Source of the DNA: Oenanthe sinensis
Taxonomy: Eukaryota; Streptophyta; Magnoliopsida; Apiales; Apiaceae
Reading direction: 5' to 3'
Length of the DNA stretch: 64,000 nt
Assembly: GCA_028671895.1 (NCBI GenBank)
Contig: JAPMAC010000234.1
Coordinates: forward strand, 496,001-560,000
In this document: positions 20,720 through 32,832 of the stretch, piece after piece
Position numbering within the stretch: the stretch's first letter is position 1
How the letters are laid out: each line of letters starts with the position of its first letter
The notes under the pieces: generated by a model
The model's input: the letters and a program-made list of their open reading frames with translations, nothing else
Told to the model about the DNA's origin: nothing
Databases searched by the model: none
Position numbers and translations under genes: made by a program

Positions 20720-23700
20720 CTAGATCCTTTTTTTCTTTTTGCTAGACTCAGCCATTTCCCTTTTCTCTTTTTCCTCCATTTGTCTGTATAGTGTTCCCTT
20801 CAGTATCTTCTCATCTTCAATACTATAGTCACATTGACTTGCCAAGTAATTTAGCTCCAGGTTTGGCAGTTTTCTGATTTCCTTGCAAATGTCAATGCAT
20901 CTTTCCTTGCCATCCCTGTCAATGTAGAACATCATGTAGAAAGGCTCATGGAGAACTTTCCTCCCTTCAGGATTCTAGATTTTTATTATTTCTTTTTTTT
21001 TTCTTCCTGAATTGGGGCCTCTCTCATGGTATCATTCTCTATAAGATATCATCGGCTAGTCCTTGGGTCAAATACTAATTTCTATTGAGAAGAGTATAAA
21101 TTTTCCTCAGAGTAGCGTAGTCCTGCTCCATCACCTGTGAAAAAGTAAAAGTGAGATGTGAACCATCTTCATATTTAAGATGAAGAAAATCCACACCCCT
21201 CTTCCTTTGGCCTCTTGTAGCAATCAATCCTTGAGATCTAATTGGGATGTAATTGTTTTCCTTTAATCAGAACAATTCTACTTCTCTTGGTTGATCACTT
21301 TCAAATTTTGAATTCTAGTCTCCTTTGGTTGTTTCTCCTCAGCCAGTCCCACCTTCATCAACATTCAATTTTCTCTTTACACCTACAAGCTTTGAGGATC
21401 GGTTTGCTCCTTGCTTTTTCCTTGATTTCTTCTCATCTTGATTCTTCCTAACTTCAAGAATCTTTTCATTTTCTTCATCAAATTGCTTTTGAAGAATCAT
21501 AGTTAGTTCCTCTCCTGTCTACTCCTGCTTCTCTCTTTCCTTAACTCCAACAACTATTGCATTGTGCAATAATTTCTCACCTCCACCTAAGATAGTCTTT
21601 TTCTTCTTTTCATCCTGAATCATTATTCATTTCCCTATCCTATCACCAGGCTGAGAGCTTCCTTCATCCATCTTTATTCTTCCAGCCTCATGAGATTCAA
21701 CAACCACAATTTTAGAAATTGACCTTATTGGCAATGAAGTAGTTGTTGTGATCTCAATTGGCTTTTCTACATTGATGGCTTTGTTCTTCCTTTTAAGTGC
21801 TTCAAATTGCTGAACAATTTACTTAGCCATCTCTCCTTTCTTAGCCAATGGATCCTTCTTGCATATAACAACTCATATGCTTGAATTTGATTCTCCAACT
21901 CCCTTCTTAATTTAGCATTTTCCTTCTCCCTTTTTTTGTTATCAGCAACATTTGACAAAGGTTGAGATGTGGAAGGTGTTTCTAACAATTTGCTCAGAAG
22001 CTTGACTTGTGTGATTTGATTGGCCATAATTTGATTCATTCTAACTTCCATAGCAGTAACTCTATTTTCTAATTCTACAACCTTTTCCTTGGCTGTATAC
22101 TCTGTGTCAAGTCTCTGCTTAATTCTGTCCATGAGAGTGAAACTGAGTCTGTAATCCATTGTAGAATCAAAATGTGTCCTTGCACTCTCAATGGCATTCT
22201 TAACCTACCTCAATTCATTTTTGGTGCTTGTGACTTGAAGCTTCTGAATTATGAGATTATCTCCATAAAAATTCAATATTTCTTTTGAACAAGGTCCTCT
22301 ACATTCACTTCAGCCATGGACCTTTTGTATTGTCACAATTGCCTTCTCAGTGTCAGATAGAGTGGCTTCATCATATCTCAATAAAGGCTCTAATGTGTCA
22401 TCCTTACCTTTAAACTCAAAATCCTCAGGATTCATGTGAGAGACATCATCAGGCATCCTGGATAGAGTTTCCTTTCCACTCCTGAACTCCTCCTCATTCT
22501 GCACTAATTCTAAAATTTGCTCAGCCTCTTGATTTGTGGTTGTTTCCAAATGCTGATAATGATGATCTTCATGTTGAAAAATATCAGCATTGAGATTGAC
22601 ATCTATCTCATCCTCATCCACCATGAGGGCATCTACAACTCCTGCAGTGAATCTAATCTCTCCATCTCCCTCTAACTCCAACCCCAACTCTTGGGTGAGT
22701 TCTGCTACAAATTCCTCAGTTTTTGAAGTTGAAGCTTCATAGATTGGTGACAAAGATTTCTCTCTTTTATTTTTCTCAGAAGAAGTTGAGGGCCTCTCAT
22801 TCACACACTCTCCTTTTTCCAGGATATGCAAATCATGCCTCTCAGTCACCTCACCCACTCCACTCAATCCTAATAAAGTTTGTGCAACTTCAATATTAGT
22901 GTAACCATTTGGAATATCAGTTGAAGTATCAATCAATGAATATGAGGTAGTGATCGATGGATAAGAAATATCCATCGATTGATTAATATTAGTCGAAATA
23001 AGCTCGTCGATGGATGTAAGGATATCCATCGATGGATGAGTACAAGTCAATAGATATTGGATATTATCAATTGATTGAGAAATATCCATTGACTTGGAAG
23101 AATTATGAATTATATCCTGCTTAACCAAGGTGTTACCCTTGTGTGGTGAGTCAGGTGAGAGTGTTGGTTCCACCCTGAATTACAAAGAAGGTGAATTTGA
23201 AACATTGATGTTGTCAATCATCAAGGTTCCTGAAGAAAGAGATTTAGAAAGAGATTGAGGAGAAGGAATAGATAAAGAATGGGGCTGTGTCTCAGCATTT
23301 ATCTGAGACATGTCAAAAGAAAAAGCTGAAGGCTCCAATAAATTCACATTTGGCTTTATAACTGTGTGTGCCCATGTGCATCGACATTCCCCTTATTTCT
23401 CCTTTTGAAAGCTTGGAAAACTTTGTGTCCCTTATCCCCAACAAATGGTCCTAGTTGAGACCTCTTTTCTATAACTACACCTTGTTGAGAAGGTGCAGCT
23501 AGGTATGTGTTCAATTCCTTTATCATAGTCTCAATCTTTTGAGAGATTGGACTGGAGGTTGGCTGTACATTCTCACCCTCTCCAACCTTATTCTTCTGGT
23601 TTTCTTGATGTTGGCCAGTTCCTTCACCCTTAACCACCACCTTCACACTCCCCTCAGTGGTTTTTCTTTTTTTAGATTTTACAACAACAGTTTGTTGAGA

Positions 23701-24633
23701 ACTCATTGATGTGGTTTTGTTTGATTTAGATTTGGAGGGTTTTGTAACTTATGTAGAAGGGATAGGGACATTTCCAACTCCCTTCATTGTCGCAGAAGGC
23801 AAAGAAAGAGGTATCTCTACCTCAAGAAACGAAAGATTATGAAATTTTAGAAATACCTGTACAAAAGGGGGATATGTGAGGCACAACTTATGGTGTAAGT
23901 TGATTCTGACCAGGTCCTTGAAGACCTTTTTATTTTGAGTCCATGCTTCCATTGTTTCCATTGCCTCTGTAATCTCATATTCTCCAATGGCATGGTTAAT
24001 GAACATCATAATAAATCTAGAAAAGTATATGTTATTTTTCCTAGATTATTTATTATCTAATTTGGCAATTAACTCATCTAATAGCAATGTACAAAGATCA
24101 AAGTACTTATCGAATATGATACTATAAGTAATTTGCTACATACTAGTAGCGATAGTATAAAAATTACTTATTTTTCTAGAAAATACTTTAATGATGGAAT
24201 CAAAGAAACAACTCCACCCCTTTCTCTGATTTTTCCTAACTATATCACCTAGGTTACATTTATTATCAACATAATTAACATATGCAAACATGTTTCTAAT
24301 ATCCTCATCCCTAGGTATGATATCACAATTATCTGCATGAATTTCTAAATATGTAGAGACAATAGTACTTGTGAGAGTATAGTCCTTACCTCTACAGGAG
24401 TATAAAATTACCTTCCCATCTTTGAAGACTTCTGCGGACTTTCAAAACTCCTTCACCAGTTCACGATCGATTGTTAGTGCTTCACTGAGTGCTTTGGAGA
24501 GTTTGTAGTCGCTCAAAAATTTCATTAGAGGATGAAAATCAGTAGGGGTATCCTCCACAGTCATGCAGGAAATAAAGTTGTTCTTCTCATAGATGAAGCT
24601 TGTCGATTATTGAATTATTTTTTGTGATGCCAT
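20720..24633 (-). pseudogene. Element C: ORF-X
   Basis: Starts at ATG 24631-24633 (MASQKIIQ). The N-terminal block resembles that of A and B: FLSDYKLSKALSEAL, GKDYTLTSTIV, KGWSCFFDSIIKVFS, QITYSIIFDKYF and FSRFIMMFINHAI (down to about 23985). Next come a Lys-rich segment (23706-23356), an acidic middle (23173-22310) with repeated S(M/I)DI encoded by the ATCGATGGATAT motif, a coiled coil (ELENRVTAMEVRMNQ, 22159-21767), and a C-terminal part with VDFLHLKYEDGSHLTFTFSQ that resembles the VYFLEGGSVRW region of A's ORF-X. The last residues are MAESSKKKKRI. Stops and frameshifts occur at about 24608, 24460, 24158, 24049, 23749, 23356 and 22310. Confidence 0.75.
22921..23100. repeat. Element C motif cluster inside ORF-X
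   Basis: Includes a perfect hairpin at 22953-22979: ATCGATGGATA, loop AGAAA, TATCCATCGAT. Further copies lie at about 23009 (TCGATGGATG), 23025 (TATCCATCGATGGATG), 23066 and 23087. They encode the repeated Ser-(Met/Ile)-Asp-Ile of the acidic middle. Confidence 0.85.
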
Positions 24634-25232
24634 TACTGTTCTTGAAAAGATTAAGGAAAGAAACTTGAATAAGAAGTTAAATTGCCTTAGGGTTTTTAGA
24701 GAGAAAAAGCAAATAGATTGTTAAGCAAAAATAATTGGTAAAGTGAAATGAGAAATGATCCTGGTATTTATATTTTCAAGAATAAATTGACTTAAAATAA
24801 GTCACAACAATTAATTTTGCTATTTTAGTGAAAAGAAATGACCGTTTGAAAATAAGGTAAATATACATGCTCTAAATAGCAATCGACTTTATACATACAG
24901 GACTATATGTATTTATCGATGGATAAAATAGAGTATAAATGGCTAATTTAGACAGTAGTGAATGGATGTTTAGAAATGAATAAAATTTTATTACCATCGA
25001 TGGGTAATTACATCCATTGAGACAAAATAATTAATTTATCAATCGATAAACAATAACTCGGGCGATTATCTATCGATAGATAAATATCCATTAATAGGTA
25101 TATATTTTATCATTTGATCAAATATATCCATTGATAGTAATATATTTATAAATTGATCACATAGATTCAATAGATATATGTAAATAATGACTGCATAAAA
25201 ATTAAATAAAACTTGTTGGACATTTTCAAAAT
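24634..25232 (-). other. Spacer between pol and ORF-X of element C
   Basis: The ORF-X-proximal half is AT-rich leader. The pol-proximal half (24910-25165) carries the C-family motif: TTATCGATGGATAA at 24912, CCATCGATGG near 24993, ATCAATCGAT near 25038, CTATCGATAG near 25071 and TATCCATTGAT near 25127. Confidence 0.75.
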
Positions 25233-26418
25233 TCAAGTAAAATTGAGCATACCTAATTCACATACCAATCTAGTAAAGATAGATTCATCAAGTGGTTTAG
25301 TAAAAATTTCAGTAAGTTGTTTTTCACTAAGGACAAAATATAATTTAATTGTACCATTCATTACATGTTCTCTAATGAAATAATACCTTATGTCAATGTG
25401 TTTGGTTCTGGAATGTTGCACAAGATTTTTTGGTATTGCAATGGCACTTGTATTATCACATAAAATATGAATCTTGTTCATGTTGAACCCATAGTCAAAT
25501 AATTGATTCCTCGTCCATAATATTTGTGCACAGCAACTTCCAGCAACAATGTACTCAACTTCTACAGTTGAAGTTGACACTAAGTGTTGCTTCTTGTTAA
25601 ACCATGACACAATTTTCTTTCCTAGAAATTGACAGGTGCCTGTTATACTTTTTCTGTCTATTTTGCAACCTGCATAATCTGCATCTGAGTAACCTATTAG
25701 ATCAACACAAGAATCTCTAGGATACCAAATACCTAAATTTTATGTACCCTTGAGATATCTAAAAATTCATTTAATAACCACTAGATGAGATTCATTAGGA
25801 TCAACCTAAAATCTAGCACACAAGCATATATAAAACATTATATCTGGCCTACTATCATTTAAGTACAAAAGTGAGCCTATCATGCCTCTATAACTTAAAA
25901 TGTCCACATTAGCTTCCTTAGTATTCAATTCAAGTTTAGTGGTTGTGGCAAAGAGAGTTTTTGCAGAAGAACATTCACTCAAGTCAAATTTCTTCAACAA
26001 GTCATGAATGTACTTAATTTGATTTATAAAAATACCATTCTTAACTTGTTTGACTTGCAATCTAAGAAAGTAGGTAAGTTCTCTCATCATGCTCATTTCA
26101 TACTTACTTTACATTAAATTGACAAACTTTTTGCAAAGTCCATCATCAGTTGAGCCAAATATGATGTCATCCACATAAATTTGAACAATAATAATTAACC
26201 TATTAACATTTCTATGAAATAAAGTTTGTTCTACAATACCTCTTGTGAAGTGACTCTCAATGAGAAACGGAGATAAATTGTTATAACAGGCCCCGGTGCT
26301 TGTTTCAAGCCATAAAGTGCTTTAAGTAGATAGTAAACAAAGTTAGGAAAATTTGGATCTTCAAAACTAGGAGGTTGTTCCACATACACTTCTTCTTCTA
26401 ATTCTTCATTCAGAAATG
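25233..26418 (-). pseudogene. Element C: RT end and RNase H (pol piece 3)
   Basis: Minus-strand copia RT and RNase H. The left end of element E's target site is at 26414-26418. The piece runs through LNEELEEEVYVEQP, an intact YVDDIIFGS (near 26170), MRELTYFLRLQVKQ, SYRGMIGSLLYLNDSRPD and RNase H (MSWFNKKQHLVSTSTVEVEY, 25610 on), ending FTKPLDE and ELGMLNFT at 25233. Stops and frameshifts occur near 26105, 25806 and 25740-25612. Close to element A in sequence. Confidence 0.88.
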
Positions 26419-27970
26419 TGTTAGTAATTGTGCTCTAGAGACAATACTTTTTATATTTTAAGGAAAATATTTATTATTAAGGATTATGTTTTATTGATTA
26501 TTATTTATTTATTATGTTTTGTTTACTGCGTAATAAATTTAAAGCATAATAAATGTCCTTGGAATTTTGATACGTATTCTATATCTTTAAGTATGTGACT
26601 TAAAAATGAGATTATATGAATAGTATCTTATTCCTAAAATTCCCTAGTCAAGTATTATTATTTAAGGACAATAATAATGCACAAAGACTAGTATGTTTCT
26701 TGACAGATGACCACATCTCATTGGTAATAGGTATGATGATACTAAAGTCAAGAACATAAGTGCATGTCTCAATGCATGGCACTGGAATGACCCGCTGTGA
26801 GATTCTACATGTTAAGTAAGTGTCATAAGTAATTCTCACTGTGATAATGGTGTAATGATCCTTAGACCTGAAATCATTATATTTCTATACGAGAATTAAT
26901 ATACTTTGATTACATTAAAAGTTACCTTTGACCCGGTGATGATAAAAGTGGACATTGGGTATATTATGAATCGTATGAGAAATATGAATGATCTAGATGA
27001 GATTTAATCCTCCTAATTTTAGGAGTGATATTATTGGCCTCTTGTTTGAGTGAGACTATGAAATGCACGGCCGTGCTCAAATGTTGATTTGATTTTAATA
27101 GTCTACTCATCGATCAAGAAAATAAAGATTAAATTATGAAGAGGATGACACGAGACATGCCTTGAGTTTAATCTATAATATCAAGATTAAAGAGATTATA
27201 TTACATGGAACATTATTCATGAAAGGCTTAATCGAATCACCGATTTATTATTATTACTTGGGTAACAATGATGTATTACTAGATGCCGCTCATTGTTTAT
27301 AATTTTAATTAGATATTAAAATTGTTGCCAACGTAATAATAACCTACAGGGTCACACACAAAGAACGCTTGAAGGAGAAATAATTTAAATTATGAATTTA
27401 AATTAAATAAGTAATTTATTTTATTTTTGATATTAATTAAGTATGACTTAATTAATTATATAAATAGAATAAATGAATTACTTAAACTAATTCCAAAATT
27501 AATAATTAATTAATTAAGTGAGACTTAATTAAATAATTTAGAATTTTGTATTAGTATTAATTATAATTGGATTATAATTAGAAAACTTATTCCTCTCTCT
27601 ATATAATCTCTTTATGGGCTGATTTAATAAAAAAAAAATATAGACATATTTTTACAAAACCCTAGCCGTTTTAGAAAAGAGGAAGATAGAGAGAGAAGAA
27701 GTTTTCGGGTGCTAGTACACATCAATCCTTCATGAAAAGTGTTCGTGTGGATACCGTAGAGCGTAGATCGCGAGAGCGGGATACGTGGTGATTAAACAAT
27801 CTTTGGACCTCTATTAATCTTCCATTAATGAACTGTTAAAGCTTCTAAAGGTATTTATTCTTTATCTCCGAATTAAATCTTTTGTTTTCGCATGGATCCT
27901 ACGGAGGGTTTCGCTATTTTGATTTATTTTTCGCGTTTATTCCGCTGCGTTTGTGCCTTGAAACCCTTCA
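26419..27970 (+). repeat. 5' LTR of element E (1,552 bp)
   Basis: Starts TGTTAGTAATTGTGC and ends TTGAAACCCTTCA. TATA box TATATAAT at 27600-27607. Same length as the 3' copy. It contains an antisense ORF (26648-26839) that is only a by-product of the LTR sequence. Confidence 0.95.
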
Positions 27971-27971
27971 A

Positions 27972-27983
27972 TGGCATCAGAGC
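27972..27983 (+). other. Primer-binding site of element E
   Basis: TGGCATCAGAGC one base after the LTR, matching the initiator-tRNA-Met type with one change (TGGTATCAGAGC is usual). Confidence 0.85.
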
Positions 27984-30156
27984 TACTTGCGAAACATTTT
28001 AATTCGGTTATGTGCTTAACAGTTTTTGATATATAAGCATGTATGCGATCTATCATGATTTTATATTGATACAATATGTATATGTTTATATATATTATGA
28101 ATATATGATATTTATATGATATATAATCATGTGATGATTATGTGTGTTGATGTATGTATATGATACATGTTTGTTCTTATTATGGGAATCGTATTCGATA
28201 CGAATTCTGAAACGGCTGCCGTTGATTTTCTAAAATCTGTGTCCGTTGTCCGATTTTCGCAAACGATATGTGTTTTCTGACTGGAATCAGGTCACTGAGC
28301 AATACTGACAACGTCATCTCTGCGTCTGTAAGCCATTAGATGTCGTTACAGCCCCCAAAACGGTGATTTATTATTTTCTGAAAATTATTTGATTTTCTAA
28401 AATTTTGAGTATATGTTTGTATATATTATGAATATATGATATTCATGTAATGTATAATCATATGATGATTGTATGTATCTCTGTATATGTATATATGATA
28501 TATGCTTGTTTTTGTTATGGGAATTGTATATGATACGATTTCTGAAACACCGTCAGATTTGGAGAAATCTGACTGCCGTATCTGATTTTCGCAAACGATA
28601 TGTATTTTCTGACTGGAATCGGGCCAATGAACAAAACTGATAGATTTTCTATCACCGACGGGTCTGTAAGGCGTTTGACGTCATTAAGGGCCTCGAAATA
28701 GCGATTTAGTGTCTTCAGAAATCTGTTTTTAATTTTCTGAAATTTCGATATATGATTATATGATATGATTATATAATATGAGATATATTATATGTGTTAT
28801 ATGATAGCATGGTGGATGGTTATGGCCTAAAGACCCATAGGATAGTGGTTTTGATTTATGGTTTTGGTTTCTAAATATGACTTGCATGTCGTTTATTCAT
28901 TGTAATTTAATTATCTCGAATGTAACTCGAGTTTTTCTTGTAATTTCATTAGAATAGTTTTATTTTTTATTATTTAATGTAATTATCAATGAAGACTTGC
29001 AAGCAAGGAGACGATCTAAAAGGGGGATGATGGAGCAATGAAGAAAGAAGACATGTAATAGATTGTATTTTTAAAACCACCATAGACTGACCTTGATATT
29101 TCCATTAGCTTGGAAATATCACATAGGATGGGGCCATAACCAAACACGTTTAATTTACACACATTACATATATGTATATGATTGCATGTATTGGTATGTA
29201 TGCGTAGATATAATTGAGATGCATGCTTAATATTGATTAATCATGTATATATTAGATACGACACTCATGCCATGTTTGCTTAAACAAGATAAAATCTGTA
29301 ACGATTCAAGATTTTAAAATTAACAAACGATCATGAGATTCTTGTGTTTATGAAATATGGATTTTTAAAACACGGAATTAAATATGGATTTTTGATATCT
29401 ATAATTGGGATTTTCTGACAAAAGCGGATATGCGTATTCGTAAGGCTGATGGGTATTAAGTGTGACCATTGGTATCCTCCATCTACCTGGGAAATGAACA
29501 ATTTAAGATGTCAATTTGAAATATTTGGTTCAAGGAAAATTGAGGATCTCTTTATGATGGGATCATGATCGTTCATATAAATTTTCTAAATCCCTTAACA
29601 AAATATTAAGTTTTACTCGGATACTTTCCAATGAATGAACACTCATCAAATCCTAGATCGATAAGGGGAATGACTGTCAGTGGCAGGGGACTCCTATCTA
29701 TCATGGTGAGATGCGACGAATATAAACGGTTATATTCGGCCGTTGTATCATTGGGTCTAACTTAACTGAGTCGTCATAATAAGGTGAAAATAAACGGTTA
29801 TATTCAACTATTATGAACTTAGAAGCATAGAGTTTGGTTAAAAGTCTATTAGATAGATAAGATCAATCGTTGTTCACCAAACTATCCAAGAATTATATAT
29901 GATATAATTGACAACTGTTGTCTACCTAAATAATCATTTTTAAGGGCTTCCAGTGGTTGACTTAGGACATGACGAAATATGGATCTTGGCTCACTAGAAA
30001 GAATTATGGGATATACTTTCCAAATTAATAGTAATGGCTATTAGTTTGATAAAAATAGTGGGAGGTATATAATGATATACCATAATCACTTAAACATAAT
30101 TAATATTAAATTTGCAATCTAGTTTATTTTATACACTTTAATATTGTAGATATCAA
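27984..30156 (+). other. Long leader of element E
   Basis: About 2.2 kb between primer site and gag without an ORF, as is usual for Angela elements. It contains the 335-bp duplication at 28050-28740 and a run GGGGGATGATGGAGC near 29020. The remainder is AT-rich without recognised structure. Confidence 0.6.
28050..28740 (+). repeat. Diverged tandem duplication of about 335 bp in the leader of E
   Basis: Copy 1 (about 28050-28395) and copy 2 (about 28400-28740) share in order: ATATATTATGAATATATGAT, TATGGGAAT (28181 and 28516, spacing 335), GATTTTCGCAAACGATATGT, TTTTCTGACTGGAATC and TCTGTAAG. Each ends in an AAC(G/...)-rich part followed by TTTTCTGAAA. Identity is moderate, so the duplication is older than this insertion. 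Confidence 0.75.
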
Positions 30157-30960
30157 ATGATAAACACAAACAACTTCTCTATGCGATCAGTTCTTGAGAA
30201 GGACAAGTTGACGAGAATATATTTCCTTGACTAACATAGGAGTTTGAGGATCGTCCTCGGGCACCACGATGTTAGTCAAATCTCTTCCCCTACTCTTAAA
30301 GTTGAGAATGTAACATGTGTAAATCATAGTGCTTATTGGAAGCAAATTGATGTTGCGACTGATGTTTCATGTCTCATGCTCGCAAATATATGTGCTGAGC
30401 TTAAGAAGCAATACGAGCATATAGATGCTTATGAGACGATTGAGCACAAGATATATTTGAAAGGGCACTATACACGTACAAGTAGGGAGAGTGAGACCCG
30501 GTTACACCACATGTTCTAAAGATTATAGGGTATAATGAGTACCTTTGATATTTTGGGTTTCTAGATTGGTCTAGAGACAGTTAGATTTGATCTTACAATC
30601 TTTGGACAAATCTTATTTTGTTATGAACAATAAAGTGAATAAGATTGGTAAAACACCCATTGAGTTGCTAAGCATGTTGAAAACTGATGAAAGCAATATG
30701 ATAAATGCTTGAACTACTACTATATTGATGGTAAACATAGGGAATCCAAAAGAGAAAGGAAAATGGAAAGGCAAGGAGAAGATTTGATCTAGTTCCGTTG
30801 TCAAACCAAAGTCCAATCCCTAAAGCAGACTCTAAAGTCTGAATGATGTGTTGATAAAGAAGATGATTATCGCTTCTGTGGAAAATTGGGAGGCTGGAAA
30901 TTAAACTGTCATGCTTATTTGGAAGATCGAAAAAGATGATCAATAAGGGTCAAGCTAAAG
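30157..30960 (+). pseudogene. Element E: gag
   Basis: Opens with NNFSMRSVLEKDKLT shortly after the ATG at 30157 and meets a stop after 25 codons. The downstream segment (30244-30519) keeps RIVL, YWKQIDVATDVSCLMLANI and KQYEHIDAYETIEH in order, in frame after the stop. A zinc-knuckle remnant is visible near 30870 (DYRFCGKLGGWKLNCHAYL). Several frameshifts and deletions. It is an old, non-functional gag. Confidence 0.8.
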
Positions 30961-31176
30961 GTATCGGGTTGGAATTGGAGCAAAGGTAGTTGCTCTGGTT
31001 AGAGGAACTCATTACTTAACTTTTGGCCTATAAGGAAAATTTAGAACTTGATAATTGTTATAACGTGCTTGCTATTGGCAGGGACATTATTTCAGTTTCT
31101 TGTTTGGACAAGAAAGGCTTTTTCATTTTAATTAAATAACAATAGTTGTTTATTCTATTTTGATGATGAGCCTTAT
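30961..31176 (+). pseudogene. Element E: protease-region remnant
   Basis: A short remnant (LDNCYNVLAIGRDIISVSCLD, about 31037-31100) matches the region before the Angela integrase. The sequence then runs to the insertion point of F, with its 5-bp target CTTAT at 31172-31176. The catalytic part of the protease is not recognisable. Confidence 0.6.
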
Positions 31177-31838
31177 TGTTACGGATCAAAAACGAGGTGT
31201 TTTTAATACGTAATTAATGCTAGGATTTGGGGGAGCTTCGAGCTTTAATGGCTGCACTAACGTTTCGTGACTAACTCGGGTCCTCGTTAACTGCCTACGT
31301 ATCTCTGTAATGTTTAGAGAATCAAGCCAAAACGTAGTTCTAATGTTGAGGGGTTAGGCCCTTTATATAGGCGCACGAGGGCCTTGGAATCAGATTAGAG
31401 TTAGGAGACTTGGGGGCCAAGTCTCCTAGTGACGTAAGGTTGTTGTAACCTCCAAGGAATGAGAGCCCTCGTTGGACTCTAGCAGGTGAGGTTTATCTTC
31501 GAGATTGGGCTTCTAGAGCCTTCCACATATGAGGGGTCTCATAGGACTCTTCCCACGTTTGGGTTTCTAGATCCTTCTAGGATGAAGGCCTTCAACAGAC
31601 TTCTTGGGCCTTTACTGAGCCTTTATTAATTAATTACGAAATTAATTACTAACAAAGGCTTAATGGGCCTATGGCTTCAACAGAGCTTGTGGGCTGGACT
31701 TACAAATCCAGTTGATCCTAGGATTTATTTTCCTAGTTCGTTTCAAAGGCCCAAGCTTTTGAACCATAACAGGTCTGATTAATGAAATAATAAATGCTAT
31801 ATTTATTATTTCCTTAGGGCTATTTTTTACCCATATCA
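31177..31838 (-). repeat. 3' LTR of element F (662 bp)
   Basis: On the plus strand TGTTACGGATC...CATATCA; on the minus strand it begins TGATATGGGTAA and ends GATCCGTAACA. Nearly identical to the copy at 39325-39986. Confidence 0.95.
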
Positions 31839-31851
31839 TTTGCCCCCCAAC
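31839..31851 (-). other. Polypurine tract of element F
   Basis: On the minus strand GTTGGGGGGCAAA directly precedes the LTR start. Confidence 0.85.
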
Positions 31852-32070
31852 TTTTGGGAAAACTTTGTGAGTTTTCGTAAAAGTTTTACAAAGGGTTTTC
31901 AGTGTCTTATTGGGCTTTTAACTCATTTTAGTCAATTTTATCTCGACTTTTTGTGCTCAGGCCTTCTATTATTAATTCTTTTAGAGAATTAATAAATCGG
32001 TCCCCAATGGACTTTTATTCGTAGCTAATTTGCCAAATAAGATTATCACATTTCTGCCCCAAATCGACTA

Positions 32071-32760
32071 GGATTGAGGTCGAAAATCGACCTAAAAAAC
32101 CCTCGAGGTCGAATTGATGCCCTGAGGTCGATTTCGATCTCAGTTCAGGTCGAATAAGGTCTTAAAGACCTTCGAGGTCGAAACCTGTATCTGAGGTCGA
32201 TTTCGACCTCGATTGGGGTCGATTTAGACTTCAACATCTCTTGAAGTCGAACTGCGTGATTGAAGTCGATTTCGACCTCGATTGAGGTCGAATTAGGCCT
32301 CCAAAACCTTGAGGTCGAAACACCCATTTGGAGTCGATTCGTCCTCGATTGAGGTCGATTTAGGCTCCAAAATGCCTTGAAGTCAAAATCTTTGAATGAG
32401 GTCGATTTCGACTTCGATTGAAGTCGATTAGGGTCTCAAAAATCCTTGAAGTCGAAACATTGTACCGAGGTCGATTTCGACTTCGATTGAGGTCGAATTA
32501 GGCCTCAAATATCCTTAAGGTCGAAATACTTGGGGGCCTCAAGGCTTTGTAATTTTCGACTAAGAATGAAGTCGAATTAGACCTCAAAATTCTTTGAGGC
32601 TGAAATCTCTGAGGGCCTCATGGCTTTATCTTTGTTTCGATCTCGATTGAGGTCGTACTATACTTAAAATGTACATCCATGTCGATTAACAATTGAGGTC
32701 GATTGGCGTCAAGGCTTTGGCTTCACTTTGACCTTAATTGAGGTCGAATTTCATGATTTT
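32071..32760. repeat. 69-bp tandem repeat with GAGGTCGA/TCGACCTC palindrome (element F)
   Basis: Units start at about 32124, 32193, 32262, 32330 and 32399, a 68-69-bp period, and continue in degraded form to about 32760. Each opens with a hairpin such as GAGGTCGATTTCGACCTC (32193-32210), followed by GATTGAGGTCGAATTAGGCC and a CCTTGAGGTCGAAA arm. Related GAGGTCGA units return at 36090-36600. Confidence 0.85.
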
Positions 32761-32832
32761 GTATCACCCACAGGTGTTTCTGTATTTTCCCAAATATTTT
32801 GCGGATCATATGGTGCTCACAAGTATTTTTCG

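Noticed and set aside
26648..26839. Antisense ORF conserved at 42636-42863
   Set aside because: Both lie in the two LTRs of element E; the apparent conservation is simply LTR identity.
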